From Numida meleagris (lineage: Eukaryota; Chordata; Aves; Galliformes; Numididae), in contig NC_034413.1 in NCBI RefSeq assembly GCF_002078875.1, forward strand, positions 66,956,802-67,020,801: a DNA stretch of 64,000 bases. Reading direction: 5' to 3'. Below, in pieces: positions 14,841 through 28,478 of this stretch. How positions within the stretch are numbered: the first letter of the stretch is position 1; each line of letters opens with the position of its first letter. The notes beneath the pieces are model-generated. The model ran no database searches, had not been told where the DNA came from, and saw nothing but the letters and a program-made list of their open reading frames with translations. Made by a program: the position numbers and the translations under genes.

Positions 14841-15121
14841 AATTTAAATGTAAATCTATTTGGGATGTTTTATGCTAGTAACTCTGCCATTTACTATTGC
14901 AATACAGAGTCCATTTTGTGTACTAAGTACTCCCAAAAGATATCTATCATAATGTCATATTTTATTATGTTCAAGACCACCGAAAGGAGGGAGAGGAAGA
15001 ATGTTCTCACATTATGATGCTTTATAACAAGGTTGTTTTCCTGATTGTGCAGGAAACTGCACAGCTGTGCAATTTTGGATAAGTTCTAAGTTCTCACTTA
15101 TATTGATATAAATGCCAGTTT

Positions 15122-15140
15122 AAAAAAAAAAAAAAAAAAA
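15122..15140. repeat. Poly-A tract, A19
   Basis: Perfect A19 in AT-rich intron, about 280 bp past the CR1 fragment at 14586-14840. CR1 has no poly-A tail, so it is probably unrelated. Confidence 0.85.
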
Positions 15141-17882
15141 GTAATTTTACTTCTAGGGCCATTAGTACTGTAATGTAAGAAATTTGATTCAAGCTACATC
15201 CTATTAAAGAAGTCCAAGTTGTTTAAATTGATTTCTTTAAGCACCTCTTTCATCTCACAAAATCTCCGGAGCAGCGTACCTAAGTTCATAATTTTCCAGC
15301 ACTGCATTTACAGAGTTGATATACCAATGCAGTGCAACTTGTCTTGAAAGAGAGGGGCCATTCCCCATTAGCCAAGAACTCTTACCAAAACCCACCATTA
15401 GCTTTTTATTAGCCATTTTTAAATATCATCAGCCATTGGGGCTGCAGATAATACTCAGAGTACTCATTGCATTGACAGGATGGATGTGCAGGGTGATTTC
15501 TGCAACATCTCCTTTGACAAAGGCCTTATGCTTCTTTAGCTAGATATGTCTTTCCCATGCTATGCAGCATCACTGCCTGACCAAAATAAGAGTAATAATT
15601 ACATGATCAGCAACATTATAAAGGTAAGTAACATAAGCTGTGTTTTGCATGTTCTAATAGTAAGTATCAAGTAAGTATTAACACATAAATAGAAATTGAT
15701 TTATCCTACTTGAACACTAATTTCATGGGAACAAAATATTTGAGGTAGAAATTTATAGTGAACAGCAGAGTTCTGAAGTTTCTCTCTCCATCTGATAGAG
15801 CCTCCTGTCCACTTCAAACATACACTGCAGGAAAAAAAAATTGTTGCTGCAGTCAATATACAGTTCACGTTCATTAAAAAAAAAGTTGTTAAGAACACTA
15901 AACATCAACCACGAACTGGTAGATAGGAGGGTGATAGTGAAGGAATTCTTGTGCTTTTTAATGCATTCGTTTTATATAAAAAAAAGAATCCTCTTCATGA
16001 AGACCTGTTCAAAACACTGGTCAAGGCAGCAATACAAAAGCTATTGCAGTAGCAACCAATATGATTTATTTTTGATGAAATGTAAATAATTAAAGAAAAA
16101 TCGATCACCATTTAGAACAGGCAAACAACTCAGTGTATGCTTAGCCCAATCTTAGGAAGTAAGTTTGTCCTACACGCAAGGCATAGTCCCTTAGAGGCAA
16201 ATTTATTTTGTAAGGTAGAGCACCCATGATCACCTGCAGAACTATTTTGTGTGGGAAGACAGATGGCAGCAGCATCACTGTCGCTCACCAGTTTGGTTGC
16301 ACTTCCTCTGTTCTCTCTAGGATGTCAGACAAACTGATATTTCTCTCATGTATGAGGAGCATTTGAATTATTTTTAGAATAAATTAGGTATCCTGTATTC
16401 TCCTCCATAACCTAGAGCTTCGTGCCTTCAAGAAATACGTCCATACTTGGCCAACGTAAACCTGTTAAGTTTTTTATTTCTTATACTATTCTGAGTTTAA
16501 ACAGGTACATTATCTTTCTCTAAATGGTAACAATTGAAATGATCATTAATGGTCCAGCATGGACTAAAATAGTCTAACCTGACCCTTCCCCATTCCATAA
16601 AAATTCTTCCTATTGCATGTAAATACTCAGCCAAGCATCTTGATTAATTTCTACTGCAGTATCTCTACATTCAACTATTATATGGCTAATTCAATTAAAA
16701 GATTTTAATATTAATTTTTTTAAAAAGATTTTTACACATAGCATCTCCATGTACTAGCACACACTTGCATTTCAGCCTCTTCGCTGTCTGAATAAAATAC
16801 AAAGTCAGAACAATTAAGTGCAAAAGCAAATAGCCCTGAGCCCAGCTCTCTGTATCCCCTTGCTTCCTCTCTTTGTGCTTGGATCTGCCATCTTACCTCC
16901 CAATACGCTGTTGCACCCAGGACACAAACCAGATGCATTCAGCCTTCAGCATTTATCCCTAGTGCTTTCTAACAGATCCTTGCAGTAACTTTAAAAAAAA
17001 AAAAAAATTAATCACTCTTCAACAAACATTCAGCAAACGTCAGCTGCTATACCTGAAGTGAAGGATATACGATAGGGTTTTTATCGTTATAAGGTTCTAT
17101 AAAACCCACATGCAAGATTGCTGTCTGCCTTTTCAATCAGTGCTGACATAGCAGGAGGTATAAAGCAATCACTTCCTGCTTTACAACTTACAGTCTCTAC
17201 CTTTCCTAATGAATGAAAATGAAATGGCTGTGGTGGCAAAGAGCAGGACCTCCTCTGACTCTTTCTCCTCCTGTCTCCTAGATCAGGCTGGTCTGGACAC
17301 GATCCTCACAGATGCAGAAATCCATATCCCTGTGCTCCTGAAAGCTCCTAATCCTCCTGTTCTCCTGCTCTCTCCCCAGCTTCCTTCCTCCACAGCATTC
17401 TCTCGGTAAATAGTTGTATTTTAACGCTACCCAGTGATGTGTATCCAGAATCACACGCAGTTAATTGCCAGGGCTGCTCTAAGTTCCAGATTTTTTCACT
17501 ACTTTAATATTTATTTCTTGGTGCTGGGAGAGGGGGAAAGATCAGAAGAGGAATAAAAATACACATAGCAACAGATTTCTTTTTTTTTTTTTTTTCAAAA
17601 ATACATAAAGAGCACTCATTGCTGAGAAAACATTAAAGAAATTAATTTGTACAGCAAACTGCTAGTAGTAGCTTGAAACAAATTCTGCTAATTGTACTTC
17701 TCGGAAAAAAACTACAGTTGAGATAACTAATCAGCTGGGAATATTAGAATCTGGCAAAGAAAGCTGTGAAGAGAAGGAGGAATTTTTATCATGGCTTAGG
17801 AGCCAGAATTAGGACAGCTTCAAATTGTTTCACAGCATTTGGCAGCATCTGAGGAAAGGCTATGTTTTAAGTAGGTTAAATT

Positions 17883-17996
17883 AAAAAAAAAAAAAAAAAA
17901 GAGAGAGAGAGAGAAAACAAAAATAAACTCAAATGTATTACTAAAAAAAAAAAAAACAAGATTTTGGGGGAAAAGTTATATATATATATATATATA
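17883..17996. repeat. Compound simple-repeat cluster A18-(GA)7 ... A14 ... (TA)10
   Basis: A18 at 17883-17900 runs straight into (GA)7 at 17901-17914. An A14 follows at 17943-17956 and a (TA)10 at 17977-17996. All are perfect or nearly so and likely polymorphic in length. Confidence 0.9.
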
Positions 17997-18229
17997 ATGC
18001 TTATTTTTAGCACTGCTATATATAGGAACATACACACTACACACAGAGAGCGCTAAAAAGCAGGGCTCCAATGTCCCGTTGTTCTCCTTTTCACTGGAGA
18101 AACAACCTAACTCCTTTTCAGGTAAAGCACAGAGGCACAAAAAGCAACTTTAATAAATATTTATTAAAGTTAAAGGATGCTGGGAGACTTCTGTGTGCAG
18201 AAATCCTCAGGAACATAGAGAAAAAGCAA

Positions 18230-18261
18230 CAGGTTGGCAGTTAAACAGGTTGGCAGTTAAA
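18230..18261. repeat. Tandem duplication of 16 bp
   Basis: Two adjacent perfect copies of CAGGTTGGCAGTTAAA at 18230-18245 and 18246-18261, followed by CAG of a third. Consistent with a recent slippage duplication. Confidence 0.9.
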
Positions 18262-21200
18262 CAGCTAAAGGAACGGCGCATTCCCTTATATGACCCTACA
18301 CCTGAAAACATTAATAAAATCCCTCCTACCATTTTCTTGTGCTGGGTCCTCCCTCCTCTGTTTTGTCTCCTGTCCCATTAGAAGCAGCTTTCTGGGGCAA
18401 GGAGGGGCAGGCAAAATGTCCCTGAATGTGTGTTTGAAGAGATCAACAGACTTCTAGTTACTCAGTAGGATAGATGAAGTATTTGTACTCAAGGCTAATA
18501 AGATCATCAAGGGAATAACCACTAACGATTAGAAGTCAGAAAACAAAATTTACAACACTGAATGGTAGTCGGGATGAATTGATCTGGCACGTTTAGGGAA
18601 GATCACATACCAATTAACTAGCATATTTAAAGAGTTTATGGAAATGTGCAGTTCTGTTTCCTAAAAGATAGTAAATAGATTTCCTGTGATTAACCACTGG
18701 GGTATTTGCCTGTGTAGATTTTATTTATTTAGAATTAACTATAGGGTTTATAGAAAAACTTAAAGACTAATGAAGCAAAGCTACGGCTTCCAAATTAAAG
18801 AAAAAAGTGAATAATAGATGAGAGAGAGAAAACTAATGGGTTGCATTAAGTAAAAGATTTGCATTGGTGCAGGCATAAAGGAAATGAAGAAATTTACTTC
18901 AATTTCCTTTATTTCAATCTAAAACCATAACACAGATCCATAGAAACAAAAATTATTTAGACTGGAGCTAAGGTAGTGCCAAGCAGCACTCATGTAATAG
19001 GGAAGTGCTGATTAAAGAAGGTGTCTGGAGGTCATGTTCTAACTGAGGACTAATTGATCCCGGCCCACCCAAATCAATGAACCCTTCGCCATTGACTTCA
19101 GTGACAACAACTACGGAATGCATCCATTGAGCTTCTGCTCCCAGGGCACACGGAGGCTGCAAAGGCTCCTTCTTACAGCTGGAGCAGTGAGCAGAAGTCA
19201 TTCATGAACAGCATGTTGTGCATTACAGTATGTAAGCCTTTAAGCTTGGTAGCCTGCTTCAGAAATCACAGAACTGTGCTTCGCAAACTGCCCAATCCTG
19301 GATAAGGCATTCAGAAGAATCTACAGAATGTTCAGAAATGTATATTGTTATCATAAATAAAAAAGAAAATGTTGCATTATTCTGACATAGATAAAAGTTC
19401 AGATGTAAGATGAGTCTTTACAAGAAGCACCTATTAAATGACACATCTTTTTGGCTGGATCTCCCAGACATTAACGTGCTCTTGAAAGACTTGGTTTAAG
19501 ACTGTTCATAAAGAAACTAACAGTCACTTGTAGTCTTATAACCAGAACCCTTACACTAATTATTGCACCGTCCATCTCTTGCTCTTCCCTTCCCAAGTTG
19601 TTGATTTGACTGTATGTTGGAGTCAGTTTTTTCCAACCACATGGCTGCCACTGAAATGAAGCCACACCGCAAGGATGAGTTTGTTGCTGCTCTCTGGAAA
19701 TCTGCTTTATTTCTGATTGCGTTGCTGGTGACAATTTGCGGAGCAGCTTTTGGCCCATTGAGCCATCACTGCAGGACTGTCAGCCACTGCACTTCTACAG
19801 AAGGATGCCCCCAACTTTCAGTCTCCAAAGGGAGACAAACTGAGCACAGACTTTAGGAACTGCCCCCTGAAAATTAAGTTAACATTGCGTTCAGTTAGAA
19901 GTTCATTTTGTGTTGTACACAGTGACAGTGGGAGCACTTAGTCTTAACAAGTGTTCCCTCCCATCTGTCCAGAAGGAATCCTGCTCCTCTCCATCTGCTG
20001 CTCTGGCTCCATGGCTCCATCTCCCCTCTCCCTCCAAGACTCTGGCACTTACCAGCTCTTTTACTCCATCAGCCATCTTTCAAGTCCCATAGATAAATCT
20101 CTATTAACAAAAAATTCTCCATTGCAGCATGTTCAACATGCTCATGGAGTGGTTTTGGGGCATGGGGATGAATTCCAAACGATTTAGTACAATTCCCACT
20201 AAAACAAGGTTTCTAGAGATGAAAAAAATGGTTGAATTCTACTTGAAAAAAGATGTTTGAATGTAATTCTGTGAAAGGAATTCTTCCACAAACCACATTG
20301 CTGCTCCATTAACCCTCATGCAGTTACAAAGAATTATAATGTAATTATTAACTTTAATAAAGATATTTTACCACAGAGACCTTATGAAATTAAGATGAGT
20401 AGCATGATTCCTTTTTTTGAAACATATTTCACTTAGTAGGTTCAATTCCTATTCAAATATTAACCTGTATAACACAGATATTATATCAAAACGATATACT
20501 AAGAATTAAGAAGACACCAAATATATTGAAAAGATAGGTGAAGGGGAAAGCCAGTGGTTGAAAATACTACAGTTAGGCTTAGAGTTTACAGCCTATTTTT
20601 CTTTATGTTTTCAAATTACAGTGAGAAAAGCTTCTTAAAAACTAATAAAAAAGAGAAATAATGTAGCTGGGCAGAGACACTGTCTGGGTCTGCTGCAACC
20701 TGTGCACAGCTCTGCCCAAGTTATTCCTGGGAAACTGAAGCCCTAATCTGCCTCTGGGCCATTCCCACCCCCTTGCCCCACAGGGCAGGATGAAGGAGAA
20801 GGCGGGAGACATTAGTTTAAATTAAAAGATGCAAAGTCTGTCATAATTGAAAAGAAGAATGGCAGAAAGTGAGCCGAGGTGCTGAAGCAGGTGAAAGGCC
20901 GCTTATGATTAATAAGAACCGGTATTTTTCATCTTTCTGTGACTTTAATTAAAACGCAAAAAAAAAAAAAAAAGCAGATAAGAAATACTTGTTTTACTTT
21001 GTGGTACTAAGATGAAAGCATGCTACTGCTTTCAGTCAGCACACTGTGCCCTACCACCACAGCTCAGCTGGAGCTTGTCTTTAAGAGCTGTCCCAGAGCT
21101 CATCAGAGGGGTCTGAGGGAGCATCTCCCATCTCTCCCTACTCCACGTGCTGCTCTGCAGGCACCTGTGGACGAGGTGCTGCAGTCTCCTCCTGCTGGCT

Positions 21201-22850
21201 AGCACTGCATCTCACACGTATAACAGGCAGCAGGGCAGAGGCAAAAGAGCTTTTGAGTCAAGAATCGTATGCAGGTATCATCCGGCCAGGACATCCTTCT
21301 AACTCGCAATGCCACTCCAATAGATACCAAGTACTTAATCTACAGCTGCCACTTGAATTTCCGACATAACCCAATCCATCACGCACGCCCTGTAGAGCAG
21401 AACGTGATTCCCCAAAATGCAGAAGTGTGTGGCGAGAGCTGCCAGGCTGAGTGGCAGCTGAGCGGCTTGTTGCAGATCTAAAGCTTGGACTTATGCTTCC
21501 TAAGTGACAGGCATCTGCCTGCACTCTGTGGATGGAGCCTTTAATTGTTTTGGTGTCTGGCAGCCCAGACAAGAAAATAGCCATGTGAATGTCCTGCTCA
21601 ACAACAGCATGCTCCCTGGAATGCGTCAGAGCTCTGCGCTACTGATGGCATTGTGAAGCACAGCCTGCCAAGCATGAAATAGGCAGGGAATTTCACTGCC
21701 AGCTTGAATTGCTACCTGTTCTCAGTACAGAAGGTGAGTCCTAGGTACATGGGCAAGCACACTGCATGGGGAAGCAGGTCCTCTCACAAGCAGAGAAACA
21801 GCTCCAAGCTGAAATCCTGGTAGAAAAAATGCAAAAATCTATTCTCTGGAGGTAATGTTTTCCCCCCACACACACTGCTTCTCTTTTACAACCAGAAAGA
21901 TAAAAAAAAAAAAATAGCATAAGAAAGAGAAATGTGATAGAAATGTGAAAATAAAGCTTCAAAATGAAATACTGCAAAACTATTTTGATTCTACAACTCA
22001 CTCTGGCCTAGTGCTGCAAGCAAAACTCTTTACATTTCAATCTGCTCCCGGAGCTTGGACACTAGCTCGAGAGAAAGCAGTTTTTGCAATAACTTTCTTT
22101 CCAATAACATTAGTATTTGTATTTCTTCAATATAAAATGAATGAGCACTCTGGTGAAACTGCAGAATTTCTTCTGCCAACCTGAGTTTTTTCCATTGTAC
22201 TTTGAATACTGATACCTGGGAGCTCTGCCTAAAGAGCAGAAGGAAAAATACAGTCCCTCAAGGGAACATTACTGTTGTGCTAATAGAATTCCTTATGTGA
22301 AAACAGACACAGACAAAGAAAGAATACAGGAAATTTCAGCAGGATACCTACAAACAGACAAAATTAAGCAGCACTGTGGAGTAATCTTCTGTAAAAGATA
22401 TGCTTTCAGGCATTTTCTTTCTCTCCACTCAGTTCAGCAAATGAGCTTACAAGCGAAAAAAAAAAAACTATGCCCTTTATTTTTTATCTTTAAATCAGAT
22501 TGTTGGTTTGGTTTGGGTTTTTTTTGCTCAGTGTGCCTGTTTACTACAAAAGTACTGAAGCAATCAAATATGCCTACCAAAATTCACCCCACCGTGTCAT
22601 ATTAGAAAACTCTGTAAACATACGAGATAAAATCTGAAAGCTGGAAATACAAAAATAAGGGAGGAAATGCTGCTCTGAATTCATTTAAGCGAGAAACACC
22701 CACTCCTTTATTAGCACGTGGACACAGGATACTGAGAGCAAGCTCACTTATAGATATTCTGGCATAAGGCAGACACCTATTTCCAACCATAAGCAGCACA
22801 AATGGTAAATACTTGGTCTTCTGAGAAGTATATTGACAGGATAGAAGGGC

Positions 22851-22998
22851 AAAATGGTTTGGGTTGGAAGGATCTCAATTCAAAGCCCACCCAGTTCCAA
22901 CCACTTCCTACCAGAGCAGTTGCCCTAAGCCCCATCCTGCCAGGCCCTGAGCTCTTCCAGGGATGGGGCACCCGCAGTTTCTCTGGGCAGCCTGTTGC
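22851..22998 (-). mobile_element. CR1 LINE fragment, 3' terminal part
   Basis: The plus strand reads AAATGGTTTGGGTTGGAAGG, then AAGCCCCATCCTGCCAGGCC, then CTTCCAGGGATGGGGCACCC and CTCTGGGCAGCCTGTT. This is the complement of the CR1 3' UTR and ORF2 end. It is about 150 bp, truncated on both sides. The terminal tail repeat is not clear at the 22851 end. Confidence 0.88.
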
Positions 22999-24016
22999 AT
23001 GATGATGAGAACAAGATCTATTTTTATATTTTGTTTCAGATTAAAAAAGAAATGCATTTGGAACAAATATCACAGCCAGGAGTTAACAGAAGTGATGATA
23101 AACCCATGTAGACTCTGGTATGTTTCCAGAAAAAAACAAAAACAAAACCCCACGATATTTCATCTTGGTTTCCAAAGCGTTCTGTCTTTTTCATTGCAGA
23201 TAACCTTAAGTGTTTTTCTGCAAGGAATATTAGAAAAGGGATTAAAAATAAAAAGCTGATTTATTTTTTTAATCAAATTAAGTGATTTAAGTTGTCCATT
23301 TGCCTCACTGAGAAAAATAAAACCAAAGTTATTTACAGTGCTCTTCTTGTGATAAATGCGTATTTTAATTTCTTTCTGGAAGCAGAATAGAAATGCAGAA
23401 GAGGAGGCTGATGACATATTTCAAAACTTCAAAGAAGTTTTAATTTCTGAACTGATGTTTCAGTCACTGCCTGTTATACAAAATCCAGCCTGCCAATTTT
23501 AAGAGCAGTTATTAAAAGGCCATCTTTTAAAAACGTTTTGTGTACTTTTTTTCCATATGATTTAATTTTTTTAATTCCTTGGAGCGGTGTAATAATGAGC
23601 AAGAATCTATTTAATGGGAAGTTTGGAAGGAATGTATGCATGTATGCGTTATGTAAATCACAACAAGAGATTACAGTACTTGTCTACAAGATTTTTTTTC
23701 CAGTTTCCAAAGGCTTGAAAAGACAGTATTCTAATACACAAAGCTGTGAGAAACCATCTGGCTACCAAAGATTACTTTGTTTTCTTTTTAAATCCTGGGA
23801 GATCTTAGAAGACAAATAACTTTTACTATTAAAAGAATGTTAGCATATCACAGTCCACAAAACCAAGGGCAGTATTTCAGAGCACTAAGAATATGGTGGC
23901 ATCAAAAAACCTACAAATACTTACAATTTTCAAGTATTCACACTCTTAACTATTAAGTACAGTAAATAGAACTAAATACATCTTTTTAGTGTTTTTTTTT
24001 TTTAACCTATTACATA
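22999..24016 (-). other. LRP1B: Intron 2 of LRP1B between CR1 and mariner
   Basis: AT-rich sequence with no exon, repeat family or conserved-looking frame that I recognise. T-rich tracts occur near 23995-24003 just before the mariner. Confidence 0.45.
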
Positions 24017-24324
24017 GGTTGCTTTAAAAGCAATGCCTCCTATTTATTTCCATGGAAACTACAACAGATACAAAAAACACAATAACACTATTTGATAGAG
24101 CAAATTCTCAGCAACAAAACACTATTTTTCAACATACACATACGCACGTTCATGTCAGACACCATTCTGCCCAACTGCCTCTCTTCTGCCATCTATCTCA
24201 CAACAACAAAACATCACGGAATATAGGTGGGAAGGTTCAGTCTACGCCATCCCATCAACGTCCACCTCTGACAGTGAGGGGCAATATCATAAAATGGGAG
24301 GCATTACTTTTGGCATTACTCGTC
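24017..24324 (+). mobile_element. Non-autonomous mariner-like element, Galluhop type, both ends present
   Basis: The left end reads GGTTGCTTTAAAAGCAATGC then CTCC, preceded by TA. The right end has GGAGGCATTACTTT, the inverted counterpart of the left AAGCAATGCCTCC. The left arm continues through TATTTATTTCCATGGAAAC and ACAAAACACTATTTTTCAAC, shared with the copy at 58191-58382. At about 308 bp it is far short of a full mariner (about 1.2-1.3 kb), so it is an internally deleted copy with no transposase frame. The Galluhop name is from memory of the chicken family; that it is a TIR element with two related copies here is seen directly. The right TA duplication is not intact. Confidence 0.82.
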
Positions 24325-24825
24325 AATTTTATCAAGTACAACCCATTTTTATAACAAAGGCTACGAAACAGCCACAGCAACATGAAGGGTCAGCCACAGT
24401 AATTGTTAAGAGCTCGGGCCTTAAGAATCTATCCCCACATTTTTTGTTAAATTATAGGACAAGTGATAATGACAGGAGATCAACAGAATTGATCTCAAAA
24501 TTGAAGTTTTCTGATGAAAACCACTTTCCTGCCCTGACTTCCCTTCTAACACAAAGCAGTAATTTCCATGTGTTCCATAAAGATAATCTAATAGACCCAT
24601 TTCTTACAAACTCTGAGCTTTCCCTTTATTCTCTGTACTTAGAGACGATATGTGAACACCTTCCTCTACCAAAAGAATTTTTTCTCTAAAAAGGTATTTT
24701 TGTTTTTCTTTTAAGCACATTTAAACTAAAGGAGAATCTTAAGAAAGACTGTACATTATGGCATTATGTCTCCACTTTCCACAATTCTTCAACAATTTGC
24801 AAGTCATGCCACAGCCATTAACAAG

Positions 24826-24859
24826 TCAATTTGTATGTAAACTTCAATTTGTATGTAAA
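24826..24859. repeat. Direct repeat of 16 bp, period 18
   Basis: TCAATTTGTATGTAAA occurs at 24826-24841 and again at 24844-24859, separated by two bases. The perfect identity suggests a recent local duplication. Confidence 0.88.
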
Positions 24860-25940
24860 AGTTACTTCCTTCGGATATTAGAGCTTCCAACTAACTAAAG
24901 GTTATCCACACCATTTCCCTCAAAAATACATTTTTTATTCCTACACAGCCTCAACAAAACACTGCATATCCTGCTTGTGCTTTTTCTCTCTCATAAAGAG
25001 CAATTACCCTGGCAGAGAAGGCAGCATCTTCGGTCAGAAACAGGTTTAAAAGACTTGGAAATACCACTGCTTTGAACTCAGCTCTACCTTAATGCTGGAC
25101 TGAAGATTTTTTTCTTTCAACTCTCTCCCAAAGCCATGTCCTCTTTTTTCTCTTTTCTAGTCTCTGGAGTATCCTCCCATTTTAGCATTCTGTTCTTTTT
25201 ATACTTCCCTTTTATTTTTCGGGGGGGAAAAAAAAAAAGATAGCTATGCAGCAGAGGAATTTCAACAGCTACTGAGCACATTAAAGAGAAGAAATACCAA
25301 GCAACAAGCAAAAAGTCAAAGAATTTTACTATTTGGGTCCCAGCTAGTTGGGACTGAGCGCTGCCACCAGTTTGGGAGGAGCAGGGATATGCCGAGGAAG
25401 GCAGTGGCAGCGGGGAGCCAGGAGCTGCCCATTGCCTTTGGGATGTTCAGCAGGGAGCCTGCTGACATGAAATCTTGGCAGAAGCTCCAGAGGCAGCTCA
25501 GTAGTCCCATACAAGCTGCACAATTGCTCATTTGCCTCCCTTGTGTGAGCTCAATATCCCTTTCTCAGTGCGGCATTACTCCGCTCTACGGGAACGCTGA
25601 GAATCTTCATTGTTCAAAGGCCATGATCACAAGGAAGTCTAGTACACCCTCATTCTGAAAATGAAACTCATTGTTAACTTCCTCTGACCTTTCATGGGAC
25701 AGACAGCAACTTTATACTTTTATACATTATTTAATAGGAGCTTCAGAGTGGACCGGTAACTCTTCCAAAAAGTACAGGGGATTATGAAACATGAAAGCTG
25801 GATACTCTACAACTTTGCACAAAAGATCAGCCAGCTCTGTATTTGTCCACACATTAGTTCAGAGAAACAAAACTTCTGGCACATTCTTCACTTTATCTCA
25901 TAGCTTTTGAGTGTAGTTTGCTATACAGCTAGGAGATCCA

Positions 25941-25988
25941 GTAGACATAGTATGTATTTCCCCCAGTAGACATAGGATGTTTTTCCCT
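25941..25988. repeat. Imperfect tandem repeat, 25-bp unit
   Basis: GTAGACATAGTATGTATTTC at 25941 and GTAGACATAGGATGTTTTTC at 25966 are two diverged adjacent copies, each followed by a CCC run. Confidence 0.8.
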
Positions 25989-28478
25989 GATTTCAAGAGA
26001 ATCTTGTTCAAAACCACTCTCAGACAAAATACATATTATACCCATTGACAATGGTCTGCTACAACATAATACAAACAATGAGCGACTATAATTAGCAAAT
26101 GAATGTCTAGGGTTGGGTTAAAATTAATGTTTGGTTAAGGTGGCAGATGATGTATCACTGCACGTGAATTACAGTAACTATCGTACAATGTTTCTGGAGC
26201 AATCAATTCAAAATAACCTTGTAAAGTTTAATTGCTATCTAAAATGAGTAATGAATTGAACAAATGTCAGATCTTAGTAAATGTGTCTTTTATCATAAAT
26301 CAGTATTTCACATACAATAATTATCCCATTAATGCTAAATGGAATGCTTATTGAGTGTATTCGGCATGCAGTGTAAGTAGCTGAAATGACCAGGTGTATG
26401 TAATAACATCCTGACAGACACAGTTAACTTCACTTTGAAAGACAACTTATGCTTGTTAAATAAAGTTACGATGCAGAAGACAATTGTTACTAGAAGCAAA
26501 GGCGTACTAAGCTTTCTGAAACAGAGTTAGTTAACTTAACGTGCCCCAGAATTGCCAAGTGTCAACTGTCTTCTGCTCATGTGTTTGTTATAGGACACGA
26601 CAAAGGGATTTGGAGACTGAATCTTAACTTCATCTCTGATACGTTCTACTGCAGTAAAGCCGGAAAGGGCACTTAGAAAAGGTTTGGTGTGAAAAATACA
26701 ATTAGAAAGGTAAACAAACAGCAAAACATTGAAAACATCTAAAGCTTTGGAAAAGACTTTAAAGAAAGCTCGATGCTTTTATGATCACTGAGCAGTGTCA
26801 TAACTATGATCTTTCTGCTTTCTTTCTGAAAGTACACAAGTACACTACTGTCTGAATCAGATATGCTGAGGAAAGAAGTTGTTTGCTGTCATACATAAGA
26901 GGAAATTAAGATAAATATACAACTATCAACAAACCAATTCAATGTGCTCTGCGCAACAGTGTTTGCTGAAGCTCTCCAAATCCTCACACAAAGACGCCTG
27001 TTGGCAGATTAAAGGCACACCAATAACACTTACAATCTCCTCTTCTTTTTCCATTCTGACGATCAAACCCACCACATACTTATTTTATGTACATTTCAAA
27101 ACGAGAACTCATCCTCGCAATTTTCTCCTTTGGCAAAGCACTATGGCACGTGTCTCTGACTTCATTTGCCTGTAGGCCACTACAAACATGCAGCAGCTTC
27201 TTTCAACAATCAAAGCAGCATAAAAGCACTGAAAGAAATGCATACATCTGTATTCACTACCCTGTAAAAAAAGCAAACTTGCTAAAAAGCTTAGGAAAGC
27301 ATAAAAACGTGCCTCTTGGACCATTTGCAATTTATGTGTACCTGTATTAACCATCATCAGTTGCCCCCCATCCTCTATGCAACCACAAAAAGTATTTCTC
27401 AGCTCTTTCGATGCATTTTGCAGCGCCTGTCTTGTGGGCCACCTCACCTTGTGAGGCAAGTTTTGACTGAAGAGTAAGGAGAGGTACAGGTTAGTGGGCA
27501 GGCTAATTTACTTCTCATCTGCTACAAACTGCGGCTGTCTTCCAATCATCTCATTAAGGAGTGGCTCTCAGCTGACAGCCTTAATGATCCCCCAAACTGT
27601 CACATGAATCTTGAAGTACCTCATAATTACAAGAGAGCACAAAATATGTTGACTGGATTATTAGTGAATGAAGCTCACTACTTTGTGACTGGATTCCTGA
27701 TGTGATCAATAGTTTAATTATCATATCATTCTGTCACCAACATGACAGAAGTCTGGCAGCTGTTGCAAAGCCATCCCCTAACAAATTGCTGATCCAGAGC
27801 CCGCATAGATTTGAAATCCAGCAAAGCAAACCCAACATGTTTACATTAACCTATGAACAAACATGGATGGGACCAGGAGCTGCCAAATATCACCACGGGC
27901 TCTACTTCTGCACACTATTTGTGACATTCAATATATTTTATTCTCGTACTGTATGTTTATGACATTTTAAACACTGTTAAAAAGTAATATACAGAAATAA
28001 CTTAAAAATGTAAAAATGGAAGTAAGCCATTTTATAAGGCATCACCAGAACCTTTCAATTTCAAGTGTGAAATGAGAACATTTAGAGGAAAAACAGATTG
28101 GCCGACTATTTTGCTGCTTCTGTTTCTTAAACTTATAGAGAAAATAATCAAAGCAACAACAACAGAAAAACAGCCTTAAGGAGCAGCACTCCTTACAGAG
28201 ACAGTATTGGCACAAGGTCCCTGTGCAAGGAAATGAAATGGTCCCCAGCCAAATGCACATTTTCACTGCTGCTTTTCCCTGCCTTAGTTCATAGACTTCC
28301 GAGCTCTCTTGATAGTTCTGCTGCTGACTGAGGTTACGGGTACGGGCAATGAAACATTCTCCTTCATTAAATCCTCAAATACTGAATCTGTTCAAACAAC
28401 TAAGTGATTGCAAGTGGTCTGCAAGACAACTGGACACCAGGACATTCTCTCTCTCTGTATTGGATTTATCAGCTTAAA

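Larger units (their letters stand above)
14841..22850 (-). other. LRP1B: Intron 2 of LRP1B, repeat-poor stretch with simple repeats
   Basis: Contains A19 (15122-15140), A15 (about 16993-17007), T16 (17580-17595), the compound simple repeat at 17883-17996, a 16-bp tandem duplication at 18230-18261 and an A16 at 20958-20973. GC-enriched stretches around 20690-20810 and 21020-21480 are not recognised. The short frames here (for example 17209-17409 and 19614-19856) show no family features. Confidence 0.5.
24325..28478 (-). other. LRP1B: Intron 2 of LRP1B between mariner and LTR-like block
   Basis: Holds a 16-bp direct repeat TCAATTTGTATGTAAA at 24826-24841 and 24844-24859, a G-run joined to an A-run near 25220-25239, and an imperfect 25-bp tandem repeat at about 25941-25988 sharing GTAGACATAG. 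No gene is seen. The frame at 24294-24689 only clips the mariner end. Confidence 0.5.

Noticed and set aside
14302..15140. A26 and A19 tracts as poly-A tails of processed pseudogenes
   Set aside because: No recognisable gene body or target duplication precedes either tract; CR1 nearby does not carry poly-A.
17209..17409. Plus-strand 66-codon frame with varied composition
   Set aside because: No domain, no splice context, and Leu/Pro/Ser-rich low-complexity translation of a pyrimidine-rich stretch.
24052..24689. Plus-strand frames of 100 and 131 codons around the mariner
   Set aside because: They run across the element's terminal repeats and into unrelated flank, with no mariner transposase residues.
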